The notes beneath the pieces are model-generated. The model had not been told where the DNA came from and ran no database searches. It saw nothing but the letters and a program-made list of their open reading frames with translations. A DNA stretch of 64,000 nucleotides, taken from assembly GCF_013141695.1 (NCBI RefSeq), contig NZ_WHNY01000074.1:124001-188000 (forward strand), in the 5' to 3' direction. Source of the DNA: Paenibacillus plantarum (lineage in GTDB: Bacteria > Bacillota > Bacilli > Paenibacillales > NBRC-103111). How positions within the stretch are numbered: the stretch's first letter is position 1; the number at the start of each line of letters is the position of its first letter. Shown here piece by piece: positions 42,998 to 51,364 of the stretch. Made by a program: the position numbers and the translations under genes.

Positions 42998-45900
42998 ATG
43001 CTTAATTTCGTCACAGAAATACCGTCCATCTACAGCCAAATCAACAATACGTACGAAGCCTACCCAGCAACAGAAACGATATCATCCATCTTTCGGCGCG
43101 TAGCAACGAGGTATGCAAGTAAAGCAGCGATCTCTCACGGTAACAATGAAATTCTTTACGCAGATTTGTTCAAAAAGAGCGCTCAGGTTGCGAACGCATT
43201 GACCAATGCCGGCTGCCGTAAAGGTGATTTTGTCGGTATTTATATGGAGCGCAGTCCCGAAACCGTCATTTCCATTCTTGGGGTATTGCGAATGGGCGGT
43301 ATTTATGTCCCCATTGACCCGGAACATCCTATCGAACGCAATCGGTATATTGTACAAAACGCTAGTTGCAAACAACTCATTATGAAGATGAGCCACATCG
43401 AAAGCGCTGCAGAGTTATGTCTTACGTTAGGTGTCGATACTCCCATTTCGATAGAGAATTGTTTGGAGAAAGACGAGACCAGTTTCGAGGATGCAAACAT
43501 CACTCCGGATGATTTGGCGTATGTGATTTACACTTCCGGCTCCACCGGCAATCCGAAAGGTACGCTGATTGCTCACAGAGGCGTTGTGAATCTTTCGAAT
43601 ACGTTCACTAAACAATTGGAGATTTCGAGCGCAGACGTGCTCACTCAGTTTTCTACATTTAGTTTTGACGCCTCTATTTTAGATACGTTCAACTGCTTGC
43701 TCAATGGTGCAACGCTTGCTATTTTAACTAAGGAAGAGCAATTGACACCTGATCTTTTTTTGTCACTTCTTGAAAGCAAAAAAATTACTATCATTGGTTG
43801 TATTCCCACATCTGTATTTAATCGTCTATCCGACACAACAATTTCCAATTCCAAATCTATGTGGCAGACTGTAAGAAACATTACCGTAGGTGGGGAAGCA
43901 CTGCTCTCCGACCATGTACGCAAGTTTCAGGACAAGTTTGGAAAGGATATCGTCATTTTTAACGCTTATGGACCAACTGAGTGCACCGTCGTTACAACGA
44001 CCTTCAAGATAACGGACTATTGGAACAGCAATTCGATAACTGTCCCCATCGGCTCCCCTATCGGCAATTACAAGGTCTATGTGGTTAAAGCTGACGACAC
44101 GCTTGCAGAAGTTGGCCAAGAAGGAGAGCTTCTCATAGAAACCTTTGCCCTCGCCAAAGGATATTTGAATCTTCCTGACAAAACGAATGAAGTTTTCATT
44201 ACTAACCCATTCAGCAGCACTCCTAACTCCAAGGTTTATAAATCGGGCGATATCGTCAAAGTGCTGTCAGATGGTAATCTCGAATTTCAATATCGTAAAG
44301 ACGGACAATTAAAACTACGTGGCTTCCGCATTGAAATTGGCGAAATTGAGAACGCTTTGTCCAAACACCCTTCCGTTCTCGATGCAGCCGTAGTTGCTAT
44401 CCAGGATAACAATACAGTAAAACATCTTTCTTGCTTTTACTCCTCAAAATCCCGTGTATCCAGCGCTGAGTTGCGCGAGCATTTAAAATCGTACGTTCCC
44501 TATTATATGATTCCTAGCTTTTTTTATAGCCTGAAGGAAATACCGCTCTCGCCAACAGGCAAAGTAGACAGAAAAAAGCTGCTCGCCATGGATAACATCG
44601 ATCTTGCGGAGACGAATATTCCTTATGAAGAGCCGGTTGGCGAATTAGAGTGTGCCATTGCATCCGTGTGGTCTGAAATTTTAGGGCTTGCGCGAGTCAG
44701 TCGCAACGAAAGTTTCTTCGAGATCGGCGGAGACTCTCTAGGGGTTATGGCGGTTTTATCGAGTCTAAAGCGGGATTACCTCAACTTGCGGATGAATACT
44801 TTGTATGAACATCCAACAGTGAAAGATTTGGCTGCCTATATTTCTACGTTATCCAGCGATATTGACGAAGATAAAGAAACGCCTGTCACCGAGTACAAAA
44901 CACTTAGGGAGCTGCCGCTTCTTCCAAAGGTGGAGATTAATGGCCAAGACGGTTTAGGTTCGGACATCTTGCTAACTGGGGCAACAGGGTATTTGGGTTC
45001 ACATCTGATATATGAGTTGTTAACAACCACTGAAGCCAACCTCCACCTGCTGGTTCGCCCCAAATTTGGCCAAAACGGAATTTCCCGAGTTTGGGAATCC
45101 TTGGACTCCTATTGGGGTCAAACGTTTTTTGCCAAGTATACGAACAGGATTTTCGTACTCGAGGGTGATTTGGTGAATGCTGACTTAGGCTTATGCGCCG
45201 AAGACCGCAGGTTTGTTTCTACTAAAATCACCTCTATCATCCATGCTGGTGCAGATGTCAGACATTTTGGCAGTACGGACGATTTTCATGCTACGAACGT
45301 GATTGGCACTCAAAACCTGCTGAAATTGGTATATGATAGAACGACTATCCCTTTCCATTTTATTTCTACCATAGGAATACCGGAAGATATAGCATCATCA
45401 GGATATTGGGAATCGGGATCGCAAAGTAATCAGGAGTTTTATAGCTTAAAATTGGATAATGTATATACAAACAGTAAACTTTTGGCAGAAAAATGCGTCA
45501 CTGAAGCCATTTTGGCAGGGCTGCCATGTTCGATTTATCGAGCAGGTAATTTGTCATGCCACAGTGTGACGGGTCGTTTTCAAAAAAATATACATGAAAA
45601 CTTTTTCTATCGTATGATCAAAGCCTTCCTGCTTCTAGGTAAAGCGCCTGTCGTAGACGCATATATGGATATCTCTCCGATCGACTTTGCAAGCAGCTTT
45701 ATGGTTTCCTTAATGAAACAGCGTACATTCGGAGAAATCTATCACATTTGCAATCCGGTTCAAGTACATTATGATGCGTTCATTGAAGCGCTGAGTGAAC
45801 TAGGATATTCAATTGACCTCTTACCGCCAAAAGAGTTCGAAAAGTGGGTCATCACAAGAGGCAACAACATCAATAAGGAAGCCGTTCAATTAGCCATTCC

Positions 45901-46060
45901 TTTATTGGAAGGTGACGGGGTTAGAACTTCACCATACCTTTATGGCTGCGAGAGCTCCATTCAGAAAGCCGGTTCCTTAACTCCCTTGCCAAGCTTGAGA
46001 GATTTGGTAGCCGCCTTGGTAGAGCATGCAGTCGATCGTGGATATTTCCCCAAGCCGTAG
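42998..46060 (+). CDS. NRPS-like adenylation-thiolation-reductase (A-T-R) enzyme
   Basis: A 1020-residue single-module enzyme. The adenylation domain (~20-520) has core motifs YVIYTSGSTGNPKGTLIAHR, FSTFSFDASILD, NAYGPTECTV, KSGDIVKVLSDGN and LKLRGFRIEIGEIE. The carrier domain has FFEIGGDSLGVM with phosphopantetheine Ser580. The C-terminal reductase (~650-1010) has ILLTGATGYLGSHL and YTNSKLLAEK (extended SDR type). There is no condensation domain. Expected chemistry: activate an acid (D of FDAS suggests an amino acid), load it on the carrier, and release it reductively as an aldehyde or alcohol. GAGGAGAG precedes the ATG. A phosphopantetheinyl transferase must come from elsewhere. Substrate unknown. 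Confidence 0.92.
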   Translation: MLNFVTEIPSIYSQINNTYEAYPATETISSIFRRVATRYASKAAISHGNNEILYADLFKKSAQVANALTNAGCRKGDFVGIYMERSPETVISILGVLRMGGIYVPIDPEHPIERNRYIVQNASCKQLIMKMSHIESAAELCLTLGVDTPISIENCLEKDETSFEDANITPDDLAYVIYTSGSTGNPKGTLIAHRGVVNLSNTFTKQLEISSADVLTQFSTFSFDASILDTFNCLLNGATLAILTKEEQLTPDLFLSLLESKKITIIGCIPTSVFNRLSDTTISNSKSMWQTVRNITVGGEALLSDHVRKFQDKFGKDIVIFNAYGPTECTVVTTTFKITDYWNSNSITVPIGSPIGNYKVYVVKADDTLAEVGQEGELLIETFALAKGYLNLPDKTNEVFITNPFSSTPNSKVYKSGDIVKVLSDGNLEFQYRKDGQLKLRGFRIEIGEIENALSKHPSVLDAAVVAIQDNNTVKHLSCFYSSKSRVSSAELREHLKSYVPYYMIPSFFYSLKEIPLSPTGKVDRKKLLAMDNIDLAETNIPYEEPVGELECAIASVWSEILGLARVSRNESFFEIGGDSLGVMAVLSSLKRDYLNLRMNTLYEHPTVKDLAAYISTLSSDIDEDKETPVTEYKTLRELPLLPKVEINGQDGLGSDILLTGATGYLGSHLIYELLTTTEANLHLLVRPKFGQNGISRVWESLDSYWGQTFFAKYTNRIFVLEGDLVNADLGLCAEDRRFVSTKITSIIHAGADVRHFGSTDDFHATNVIGTQNLLKLVYDRTTIPFHFISTIGIPEDIASSGYWESGSQSNQEFYSLKLDNVYTNSKLLAEKCVTEAILAGLPCSIYRAGNLSCHSVTGRFQKNIHENFFYRMIKAFLLLGKAPVVDAYMDISPIDFASSFMVSLMKQRTFGEIYHICNPVQVHYDAFIEALSELGYSIDLLPPKEFEKWVITRGNNINKEAVQLAIPLLEGDGVRTSPYLYGCESSIQKAGSLTPLPSLRDLVAALVEHAVDRGYFPKP

Positions 46061-46129
46061 GAACTAACATCAAATTGTGGTTAGCCCCTCCTATTCCTAA
46101 TTGAATGAAATCCAATCTATTTACCATGC

Positions 46130-46156
46130 AGACCCTCAGCAACGTGCTGAGGGTCT
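46130..46156 (+). terminator. Intrinsic terminator
   Basis: AGACCCTCAGCA, loop ACG, TGCTGAGGGTCT, followed by ACGTTTATTT. It ends the A-T-R transcript. Confidence 0.85.
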
Positions 46157-46228
46157 ACGTTTATTTCATAAAAGGGGGAGCGACTTTTATTAGAAAGGTA
46201 CTATCCTTGAATCCGTTATTTTTTACCA

Positions 46229-46255
46229 TGTAACCTTCTTGCTACCTAATCGATC
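46229..46255 (+). promoter_or_regulatory. Candidate ECF-type promoter
   Basis: TGTAAC, 16 bases, CGATC resembles ECF promoters (TGAAAC-N16-CGTA/CGTC). It lies 61 bases upstream of the sigma gene, as expected for autoregulation. A perfect palindrome CGTAACGTTACG follows at 46265-46276. Confidence 0.5.
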
Positions 46256-46315
46256 TAATATATACGTAACGTTACGAACATACTAAAATTTAAAGTCAAG
46301 AAAGCAGGTAAACCT

Positions 46316-46843
46316 TTGCATTTAGATCCTATTGTCATCAAAGCCAAAGCTGGGGACCCTGAAGCATTCATGCAGTTGATGCAAGAGATAGAATTACCTT
46401 TATATAGAACTGCAAGGTCCATCGTCAACAAAGACGAAGATTGTGCAGATGCCCTTCAGGAGACGATACTTAAAGCCTTTAAGTCCATCCATACACTCAG
46501 AGAGCCCGCTTTTTTCAAAACGTGGATCTTCCGAATTCTGATTAATGAATGCAACAAAATGGTCAAAAGCAGCTCAAGAGCCCTCCCTTCCGGAGAGCTT
46601 CCCGACGTCCCTTCCACTTCCAAGGATTATGAGAAAATCGAATTATGGGATGCCGTTCAACATCTTGAGGAGAACCTAAGGATTGTCATTCTCCTTCATT
46701 ACCTACAGGACATGCCGATCAGTCAAATTTCCGACATTCTCGAAATTTCAACGGTAGCCGTGAAGACCCGGCTGCATCGTGCCCGCAAAAAGCTAAAGCA
46801 TTCATCTCAAATCAATCGAGAAAAGGGAGTTGCGACATCTTGA
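46316..46843 (+). CDS. ECF RNA polymerase sigma factor
   Basis: A 175-residue sigma-70 family factor of the ECF class. Region 2 is at ~20-85 (LYRTARSIVNKDEDCADALQ, FFKTWIFRILINECNKM) and region 4 at ~112-162 (LRIVILLHYLQDMPISQISD then ILEISTVAVKTRLHRARKKL). Start TTG has a weak AGGT site 7 bases upstream. Its stop overlaps the next start (TTGA), so it is translationally coupled to the DUF4179 protein, its probable anti-sigma factor. Confidence 0.92.
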   Translation: MHLDPIVIKAKAGDPEAFMQLMQEIELPLYRTARSIVNKDEDCADALQETILKAFKSIHTLREPAFFKTWIFRILINECNKMVKSSSRALPSGELPDVPSTSKDYEKIELWDAVQHLEENLRIVILLHYLQDMPISQISDILEISTVAVKTRLHRARKKLKHSSQINREKGVATS

Positions 46844-47994
46844 ACACTAACTTAGAAGAACAATTAAGGAACTGCCAAAGCCTACTTCCCGATCAGTTAT
46901 CTGATATTGCCCGCTCCAAGCTGAATGAGACTTATCAAATCATCAGGGAAACCGATACTTCCATTTCCCCCATTCAGAGAAAGAGAGAGGTATCAAGAAC
47001 TATTAATAAATGGTGGGTTTCCACTACAGCCGCTGCAATCCTTGGAGTTACACTCCTTGCTTCCGGCTTTGTATCGCCCGCAATGGCTGACGCACTCAAG
47101 CAAATTCCGGTTCTAGGACAAATCTATTCATTATGGGGCGAAAAAAACGGAGATCCCGGTCTTCAACAAGCCGAGAATTTCATTACAAACGTAAACCAAA
47201 GCGTGACCCATGGCAAGGTGACTATGAATATTCCAACGTTGTTATTTGACGGGACTCGAATTCTTATGAACGTAACCACTCCTGGAAACCGTCTAGCTTC
47301 AGAGCCCAATTCACCGCCTTCTGATGCCAATAAAGGGGCGTTAGATAAGTTTGAGGTCCTTTATAAAGGCCAACCTCTGAACTGGGGTTACGAATTCATG
47401 GACGGGGAGACTGCTTCCAGCCTAGTCGTTCAGGTTACCAGCGCTACTAGCACTAACCAGACTGTCCAGTTCCCTGATCAGTTTGACTTGACTGTAAATG
47501 TCACGTTAAAGGGTTACGATGTCCCGTTCCAATTCGTTCTGCCTGTTGCAAAATCAACGCCTGTTACCGTTCTAACTTCAGAGGAGATCAAGCATCATGA
47601 TAACATTAACTTACAGAACAGTAAGCTGGAAATCACCCCAATCACAACGCAGTTATCCGTTGCGTACAAAACCAAACCGGGCCAGAGCATAGAAGAGATG
47701 CTCGCTTCTATCCCTTCGAAATATAAGGGTGCTAACGGGGGCATCATCGCTCTTCAGTATGACATTGTGGATGAACATGGCGTTCTACTGAAGCCCATCG
47801 GTGCTCACCCCATTAGCGAATCTTATACTATTCTCTTTGAACCCTTCAAGACTCTACCGCGTACCGTAACCATCAAACCGTACTTAGTCGTATCCGAAGG
47901 TCAAGCCCCAGCTGGGGTTATAGGACGGTGGGAAGACAAAAATATGGTCAAGGAATACATCCCTGAGCTAGAGACTGTACTTTCGGTGCAATAG
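46840..47994 (+). CDS. DUF4179 protein, probable membrane anti-sigma factor
   Basis: A 384-residue protein. Residues ~1-60 are cytoplasmic and should bind the sigma factor; a membrane segment follows at ~62-85 (STTAAAILGVTLLASGFVSP). The extracellular part begins with MADALKQIPVLGQIYSLWGE, characteristic of DUF4179 proteins. No zinc anti-sigma HxxxCxxC motif is present. The TTG start at 46840 overlaps the sigma stop and follows AAAAGGGAG. DUF4179 proteins next to ECF factors are commonly anti-sigma or RsiV-like sensors; ligand unknown. Confidence 0.9.
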   Translation: MNTNLEEQLRNCQSLLPDQLSDIARSKLNETYQIIRETDTSISPIQRKREVSRTINKWWVSTTAAAILGVTLLASGFVSPAMADALKQIPVLGQIYSLWGEKNGDPGLQQAENFITNVNQSVTHGKVTMNIPTLLFDGTRILMNVTTPGNRLASEPNSPPSDANKGALDKFEVLYKGQPLNWGYEFMDGETASSLVVQVTSATSTNQTVQFPDQFDLTVNVTLKGYDVPFQFVLPVAKSTPVTVLTSEEIKHHDNINLQNSKLEITPITTQLSVAYKTKPGQSIEEMLASIPSKYKGANGGIIALQYDIVDEHGVLLKPIGAHPISESYTILFEPFKTLPRTVTIKPYLVVSEGQAPAGVIGRWEDKNMVKEYIPELETVLSVQ

Positions 47995-48058
47995 TTTATC
48001 TGTAAATAGGATGAGTAACCACCATGCAATCCTCCCTTTACTTTTAAAAGCAAAAAAG

Positions 48059-48085
48059 AGACCCACAGCAACGGGCCGCGGGTCT
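48059..48085 (+). terminator. Intrinsic terminator
   Basis: AGACCC ... GGGTCT with internal CAGCAACGGGCCGC; weak T-tract after. It lies 65 bases beyond the DUF4179 stop. Confidence 0.6.
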
Positions 48086-48205
48086 AAAGGTTTATATTTT
48101 AAAAGGGGGTCGTCTTTTATTATAATCTCGAATGATTAATACCAGATGAAAATAAGATTTCAATCTTGTAACAAATATTTACTTTTTTATACGGATTCGA
48201 ATTGG

Positions 48206-48700
48206 CTAGCGCCTTTTTAAGATGTCTTCTACTTTGGCTTTCATAGATTGAATCGTTGTTTTCCTATATTGAATACCTAGCCGGATGACCTTCAATTGCT
48301 GTCTTCGGGATAGCGTTCGGAAACGTGGTTCTTGCTTTAAAAATTTACGAATAATCGTCCAACTGTTGATTTCAAACCGGTTTGGTTTTAGGTAAGGAAC
48401 TTCATAAGGCATTTGTTGTTTTCGAAATCGATTAACAAGATTGCCAAAGTTAGTTGAAATCTTGCTCTCATCTACGAGACACACAGCTCGATTTTTATTT
48501 GTGTGCTTTTTGAGAAAAGCGAAATGATGGTGTCCGTCTTGAATAATATAGCCACCATCTTTCTTGCTTTTTTGCACAATTAGCAATTGCATAAGGTCCT
48601 GTGCCACTTTTTTTAACTCCTTCTTACGTGGAGAGGTCTTCGTATCGGTACTTTCCTGCTTAATCTTACTTAGAGGTATATACTGCACTGTATATCTCAA
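48206..48700 (-). CDS. ParB-like nuclease-domain protein
   Basis: A 164-residue basic protein. VQYIPLSKIKQESTDTKTSP and GGYIIQDGHHHFAFLKKH resemble the ParB/sulfiredoxin fold (G-x-x-D-G-x-H-x). The C-terminal half is Lys/Arg-rich (RRQQLKVIRLGIQYRKTTIQ). It is not a chromosome-partitioning ParB; short ParB-like proteins of this type are frequent in Paenibacillus with unknown role. Single-gene unit. Confidence 0.7.
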   Translation of the reverse strand: MRYTVQYIPLSKIKQESTDTKTSPRKKELKKVAQDLMQLLIVQKSKKDGGYIIQDGHHHFAFLKKHTNKNRAVCLVDESKISTNFGNLVNRFRKQQMPYEVPYLKPNRFEINSWTIIRKFLKQEPRFRTLSRRQQLKVIRLGIQYRKTTIQSMKAKVEDILKRR

Positions 48701-48911
48701 CGCTCCCCCTCCTCAACACCGCTGATTAATGTAATGTATTCCAACTTAGTACAGTGTATGTATGTTAGCGCATTGGAGGTTCTTGCTTTCATTGGGAAGT
48801 CTGATCCTATGACTATGAATGGCTAGGCCTTCTAGCTATTCACCCACACCGAGTCTTTTGGTTCCACATATATTGTGAGAACAGACCAATCGAATTGAGG
48901 GAGTGATAGCT

Positions 48912-49562
48912 ATGCCCGGACTGCTAAGGACAGTCAACGGAACGACCACCCTTTTTGCAACAGCAAGCATAAAATCCAAGCAAGAAGGCATCTTAAGCGC
49001 GAATATCGAATTGGTTGTAAACGCCAGTCGAGGTGTCTCCGACATCTTCCTAAACATTACGCAGAATGCAGGTAACCTAGTAACATTCAAAATACAATCT
49101 CTGAATCGCACAAGCAGCAGACTCACGGCTTCCTTTGGTAAACAAGTAAGCGGTGTCTCCAGTGCCAATATCATTCTCCAAGATAAGAACAACAAGATCA
49201 CTGCTAGAGGATTCATTAACAAGAAAGCAATCGTACCCGTTAAACTTGAAAGCGGTTGTCAATGTGGTTGCTCCTGCACGCGTACCCAAAAAATACGATT
49301 CAAAGACGGCACAACATTAAAGATCAGCATCGATAAATCGCTCCAATTTGCCCTTAAACGACTATTTACTAAACTTGAGCGTGTAATCAAAAAGCTGACT
49401 CCGCGGAGAGGCAAAAGCGCGACCGCTGATCCCGAATGCAATGCAAGATGTTACCGTATCGGAAACGCTTGTCGGTCTGCATGTGGCATCTTCGCTGTCT
49501 TATGCACGCCGATATGTTTGAGTGCGCAGGCGGTTTGCCTCATTAGCTGTTTGCCGACATAG
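48912..49562 (+). CDS. Cysteine-patterned protein, possible bacteriocin precursor
   Basis: A 216-residue protein of unknown family. Residues ~1-115 look beta-rich without an obvious signal peptide. Then comes SGCQCGCSCTRTQK, a basic linker (~135-170, RRGKS), and a C-terminal segment CNARCYRIGNAC, RSACGIFAVLCTPIC, LSAQAVCLISCLPT. In that segment eight Cys follow C-x3-C-x6 four times in exact register. The layout (large N-terminal part, small Cys-rich tail) is like halocin C8-type bacteriocin precursors, but I cannot confirm homology; a metal-binding or disulfide-bonded spore protein is an alternative. GAGGGAG lies eight bases before the ATG. A terminator follows. Confidence 0.72.
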   Translation: MPGLLRTVNGTTTLFATASIKSKQEGILSANIELVVNASRGVSDIFLNITQNAGNLVTFKIQSLNRTSSRLTASFGKQVSGVSSANIILQDKNNKITARGFINKKAIVPVKLESGCQCGCSCTRTQKIRFKDGTTLKISIDKSLQFALKRLFTKLERVIKKLTPRRGKSATADPECNARCYRIGNACRSACGIFAVLCTPICLSAQAVCLISCLPT

Positions 49563-49578
49563 CATTTCTATCCAAAGA

Positions 49579-49604
49579 AGCCACTCCATTGGCAGGAGTG
49601 GCTT
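49579..49604 (+). terminator. Intrinsic terminator
   Basis: AGCCACTCC, loop ATTGGCA, GGAGTGGCTTT. It lies 17 bases after the Cys-patterned protein gene. Confidence 0.82.
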
Positions 49605-49665
49605 TGTCTATATTTGCTGATATCGTACTTTGAATAACATACATAATTTTCATGCTTCGCGGCTG

Positions 49666-50328
49666 TTACGGACCGACCAACACGCCATGAATAAATTTCT
49701 CCAATACGTCGACATCCGTTATGTTCTTGTTGCAAACCTCGCTATTCACGCACAAATAATTACCTATGGCCCTGTAATAATCTGGCGATGCACCTTCCGG
49801 TTTCCACTTCGTCACAGCAGTGTAAAGCGCGACCTCCGTATGCCGATTGCACACAAAGCAAACGCCCTTCTTATTAGTCGGTGTATACTTCCCTTCAATG
49901 CCGATTAGCTTTCCGTTCAGATCATAAACAATGAATAATTTATTCGTTGCAATATCGGTCCAGCCCAGATATGTCGCGAATCTATAAGTGATACCTGTAA
50001 GATCAGGTATTTTCAGTTTCTTGTGCTTAGGGAAAAGTTTCTTTATTTGATTCTCCGTCACATCCGCATATGCCTCTGCTAAATAAGGCTCCAAGGCATG
50101 CAGATATCGCTGAAAGTCCGCAGTGGTTTGTAGCTGTTTCAGGTTCACAAGCAATTGTTTTTGCAAATCAGTTAGATCCGAAAACAATCCGCCTATCTTG
50201 ACTTCTGTATCATTGCGAACCGCTTCGACCACTTTCAAATTGGAAACGGAATTACAAGCATTTTGTAACTGACCGATTAGTTTCTTAATCTCGTTGTATT
50301 GATGGTTTCTAATGAATGGTTGACTCAT
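49666..50328 (-). CDS. FusB/FusC-family EF-G-binding protein
   Basis: A 220-residue cytoplasmic protein. In this family the protein binds elongation factor G and releases it from fusidic acid-stalled ribosomes, giving resistance. The N-terminal helical bundle (~1-130) is followed by a zinc finger: KKGVCFVCNRHTEVALYT with C-x2-C and, later, YLCVNSEVCNKNI with C-x4-C. Length is typical. AAGGGG precedes the ATG by nine bases, but the site can pair with upstream sequence. A leader peptide and hairpins upstream (50342-50496) suggest induction by translation inhibitors. Confidence 0.88.
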   Translation of the reverse strand: MSQPFIRNHQYNEIKKLIGQLQNACNSVSNLKVVEAVRNDTEVKIGGLFSDLTDLQKQLLVNLKQLQTTADFQRYLHALEPYLAEAYADVTENQIKKLFPKHKKLKIPDLTGITYRFATYLGWTDIATNKLFIVYDLNGKLIGIEGKYTPTNKKGVCFVCNRHTEVALYTAVTKWKPEGASPDYYRAIGNYLCVNSEVCNKNITDVDVLEKFIHGVLVGP

Positions 50329-50443
50329 AGCTTTCAGCCCCTTATTTTTGATGAAAATAAAATAAGCTGCAAAGCCCCATGATTAGAAACGATATTTTCT
50401 CGGGCGATCACCATAAACGAATCACCCCATGCAAAGATCGCCC
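50329..50443 (-). promoter_or_regulatory. Candidate translational attenuator upstream of the FusB-type gene
   Basis: Minus strand, in order: a hairpin GGGCGATC ... GATCGCCC (50401-50443) that begins at the leader peptide stop; a second short frame MGLCSLFYFHQK (50342-50380); and a stem in which GCTTT, CAGC and TTATTTT of that frame pair with AAAATAA, GCTG and AAAGC just before the FusB start. The last stem encloses the AAGGGG binding site. This is the layout of attenuators where a stalled ribosome frees the downstream site. Confidence 0.6.
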
Positions 50444-50496
50444 TAATGAAAGGCTCTGCATGAGTCGCATCTTATTCCGGCAAAATGATTTGCCAT
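50443..50496 (-). CDS. Leader peptide upstream of the FusB-type gene
   Basis: Seventeen codons, MANHFAGIRCDSCRAFH, with a near-perfect ribosome binding site (GGGAGG, eight bases spacing). Its stop TAG overlaps the 5' arm of the GGGCGATC hairpin. No longer frame exists here, so a regulatory leader peptide is the simplest reading. Confidence 0.6.
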   Translation of the reverse strand: MANHFAGIRCDSCRAFH

Positions 50497-50678
50497 ATTT
50501 ACCGCCTCCCTTATAGATATAAATTATAAAGGAGGTCCTACGCTACCCGCAAGTGTTGCACCCAATGGAATAATTCCCAAATTACCTTACAATAAATAAA
50601 GCGTTTACAAACTTAAGGAATACCCATATACTATTTCTATTTGAATGGTCAATTCTACATGAAAGAGAGATCATTACG

Positions 50679-51332
50679 ATGAAACGGTGGTTACCACTTG
50701 CTATACTCTTTACGAGCGCGCTTTATATTTTTGAAATTCGACCGGAACATCAAGCATTCAAATTCTTGTTCAAATTAATTCCGATGTGGCTGATTTTGTA
50801 TTACGCATACTCGCATAGGCCTGCAGTCAAAAAAAGCGTACATTGGTTGATGTTAATCGGTTTATTCTTCGGCATGCTTGGCGATGGACTCATTATGTAT
50901 TGGTTCGTGCTTGGGCTTGTTGCTTTCCTAATCGGTCATTTGTTTTATACCGCAGGTTTTCTCGTCCAATGGCGTTTCTCTTGGTTGCGCTTCTCTTCGA
51001 TCGTACCTATCGCCATTTATTCCTTCATAATGGGCAGAGAACTAGTGATCTCGCTCATGGAGCAAAATAACGCTGGTCTTGTGGTACCTGTGCTATTTTA
51101 CATTATCGTTATCTCCCTAATGGGCTTGTCCGCGATTATGACTGGTAATAGAGGGGCGATTGTCGGCAGTTTTCTGTTCTTGATTTCGGATTCTATTCTG
51201 TCCTGGAACTTGTTCGTCTCTCCCATTTCCTATGCGGATATCTTGATCATGACAACCTATTACAGCGCCCAGTTCATTATCGCTCGCAGCGCAACTCTTC
51301 CTGAACAAAAGGAATTGAAAGTGCACCCCTGA
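50679..51332 (+). CDS. Lysoplasmalogenase (YhhN/TMEM86 family)
   Basis: A 217-residue membrane enzyme family that hydrolyses the vinyl-ether bond of lysoplasmalogens. About eight hydrophobic segments are visible. Family motifs are KFLFKLIPMWLILYYA, LFFGMLGDGLIMY (conserved G-D) and FLFLISDSILSWNLF (conserved SD). The ATG is preceded by AAGAGAGA. Single gene closed by a bidirectional terminator. Whether this organism makes plasmalogens is unknown. Confidence 0.85.
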   Translation: MKRWLPLAILFTSALYIFEIRPEHQAFKFLFKLIPMWLILYYAYSHRPAVKKSVHWLMLIGLFFGMLGDGLIMYWFVLGLVAFLIGHLFYTAGFLVQWRFSWLRFSSIVPIAIYSFIMGRELVISLMEQNNAGLVVPVLFYIIVISLMGLSAIMTGNRGAIVGSFLFLISDSILSWNLFVSPISYADILIMTTYYSAQFIIARSATLPEQKELKVHP

Positions 51333-51352
51333 GTTGAGGAGTGCACTTTTTT
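51318..51352. terminator. Bidirectional intrinsic terminator
   Basis: AAAGTGCAC, CCCT/AGG and GTGCACTTTTTT form a stem that starts within the end of the lysoplasmalogenase gene; csaA converges from 51365. Confidence 0.87.
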
Positions 51353-51364
51353 CATTCTTCTAAA

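Noticed and set aside
48836..49222. Minus-strand 128-codon frame antisense to the Cys-patterned protein.
   Set aside because: No binding site and the plus frame has the coherent Cys pattern, start site and terminator.
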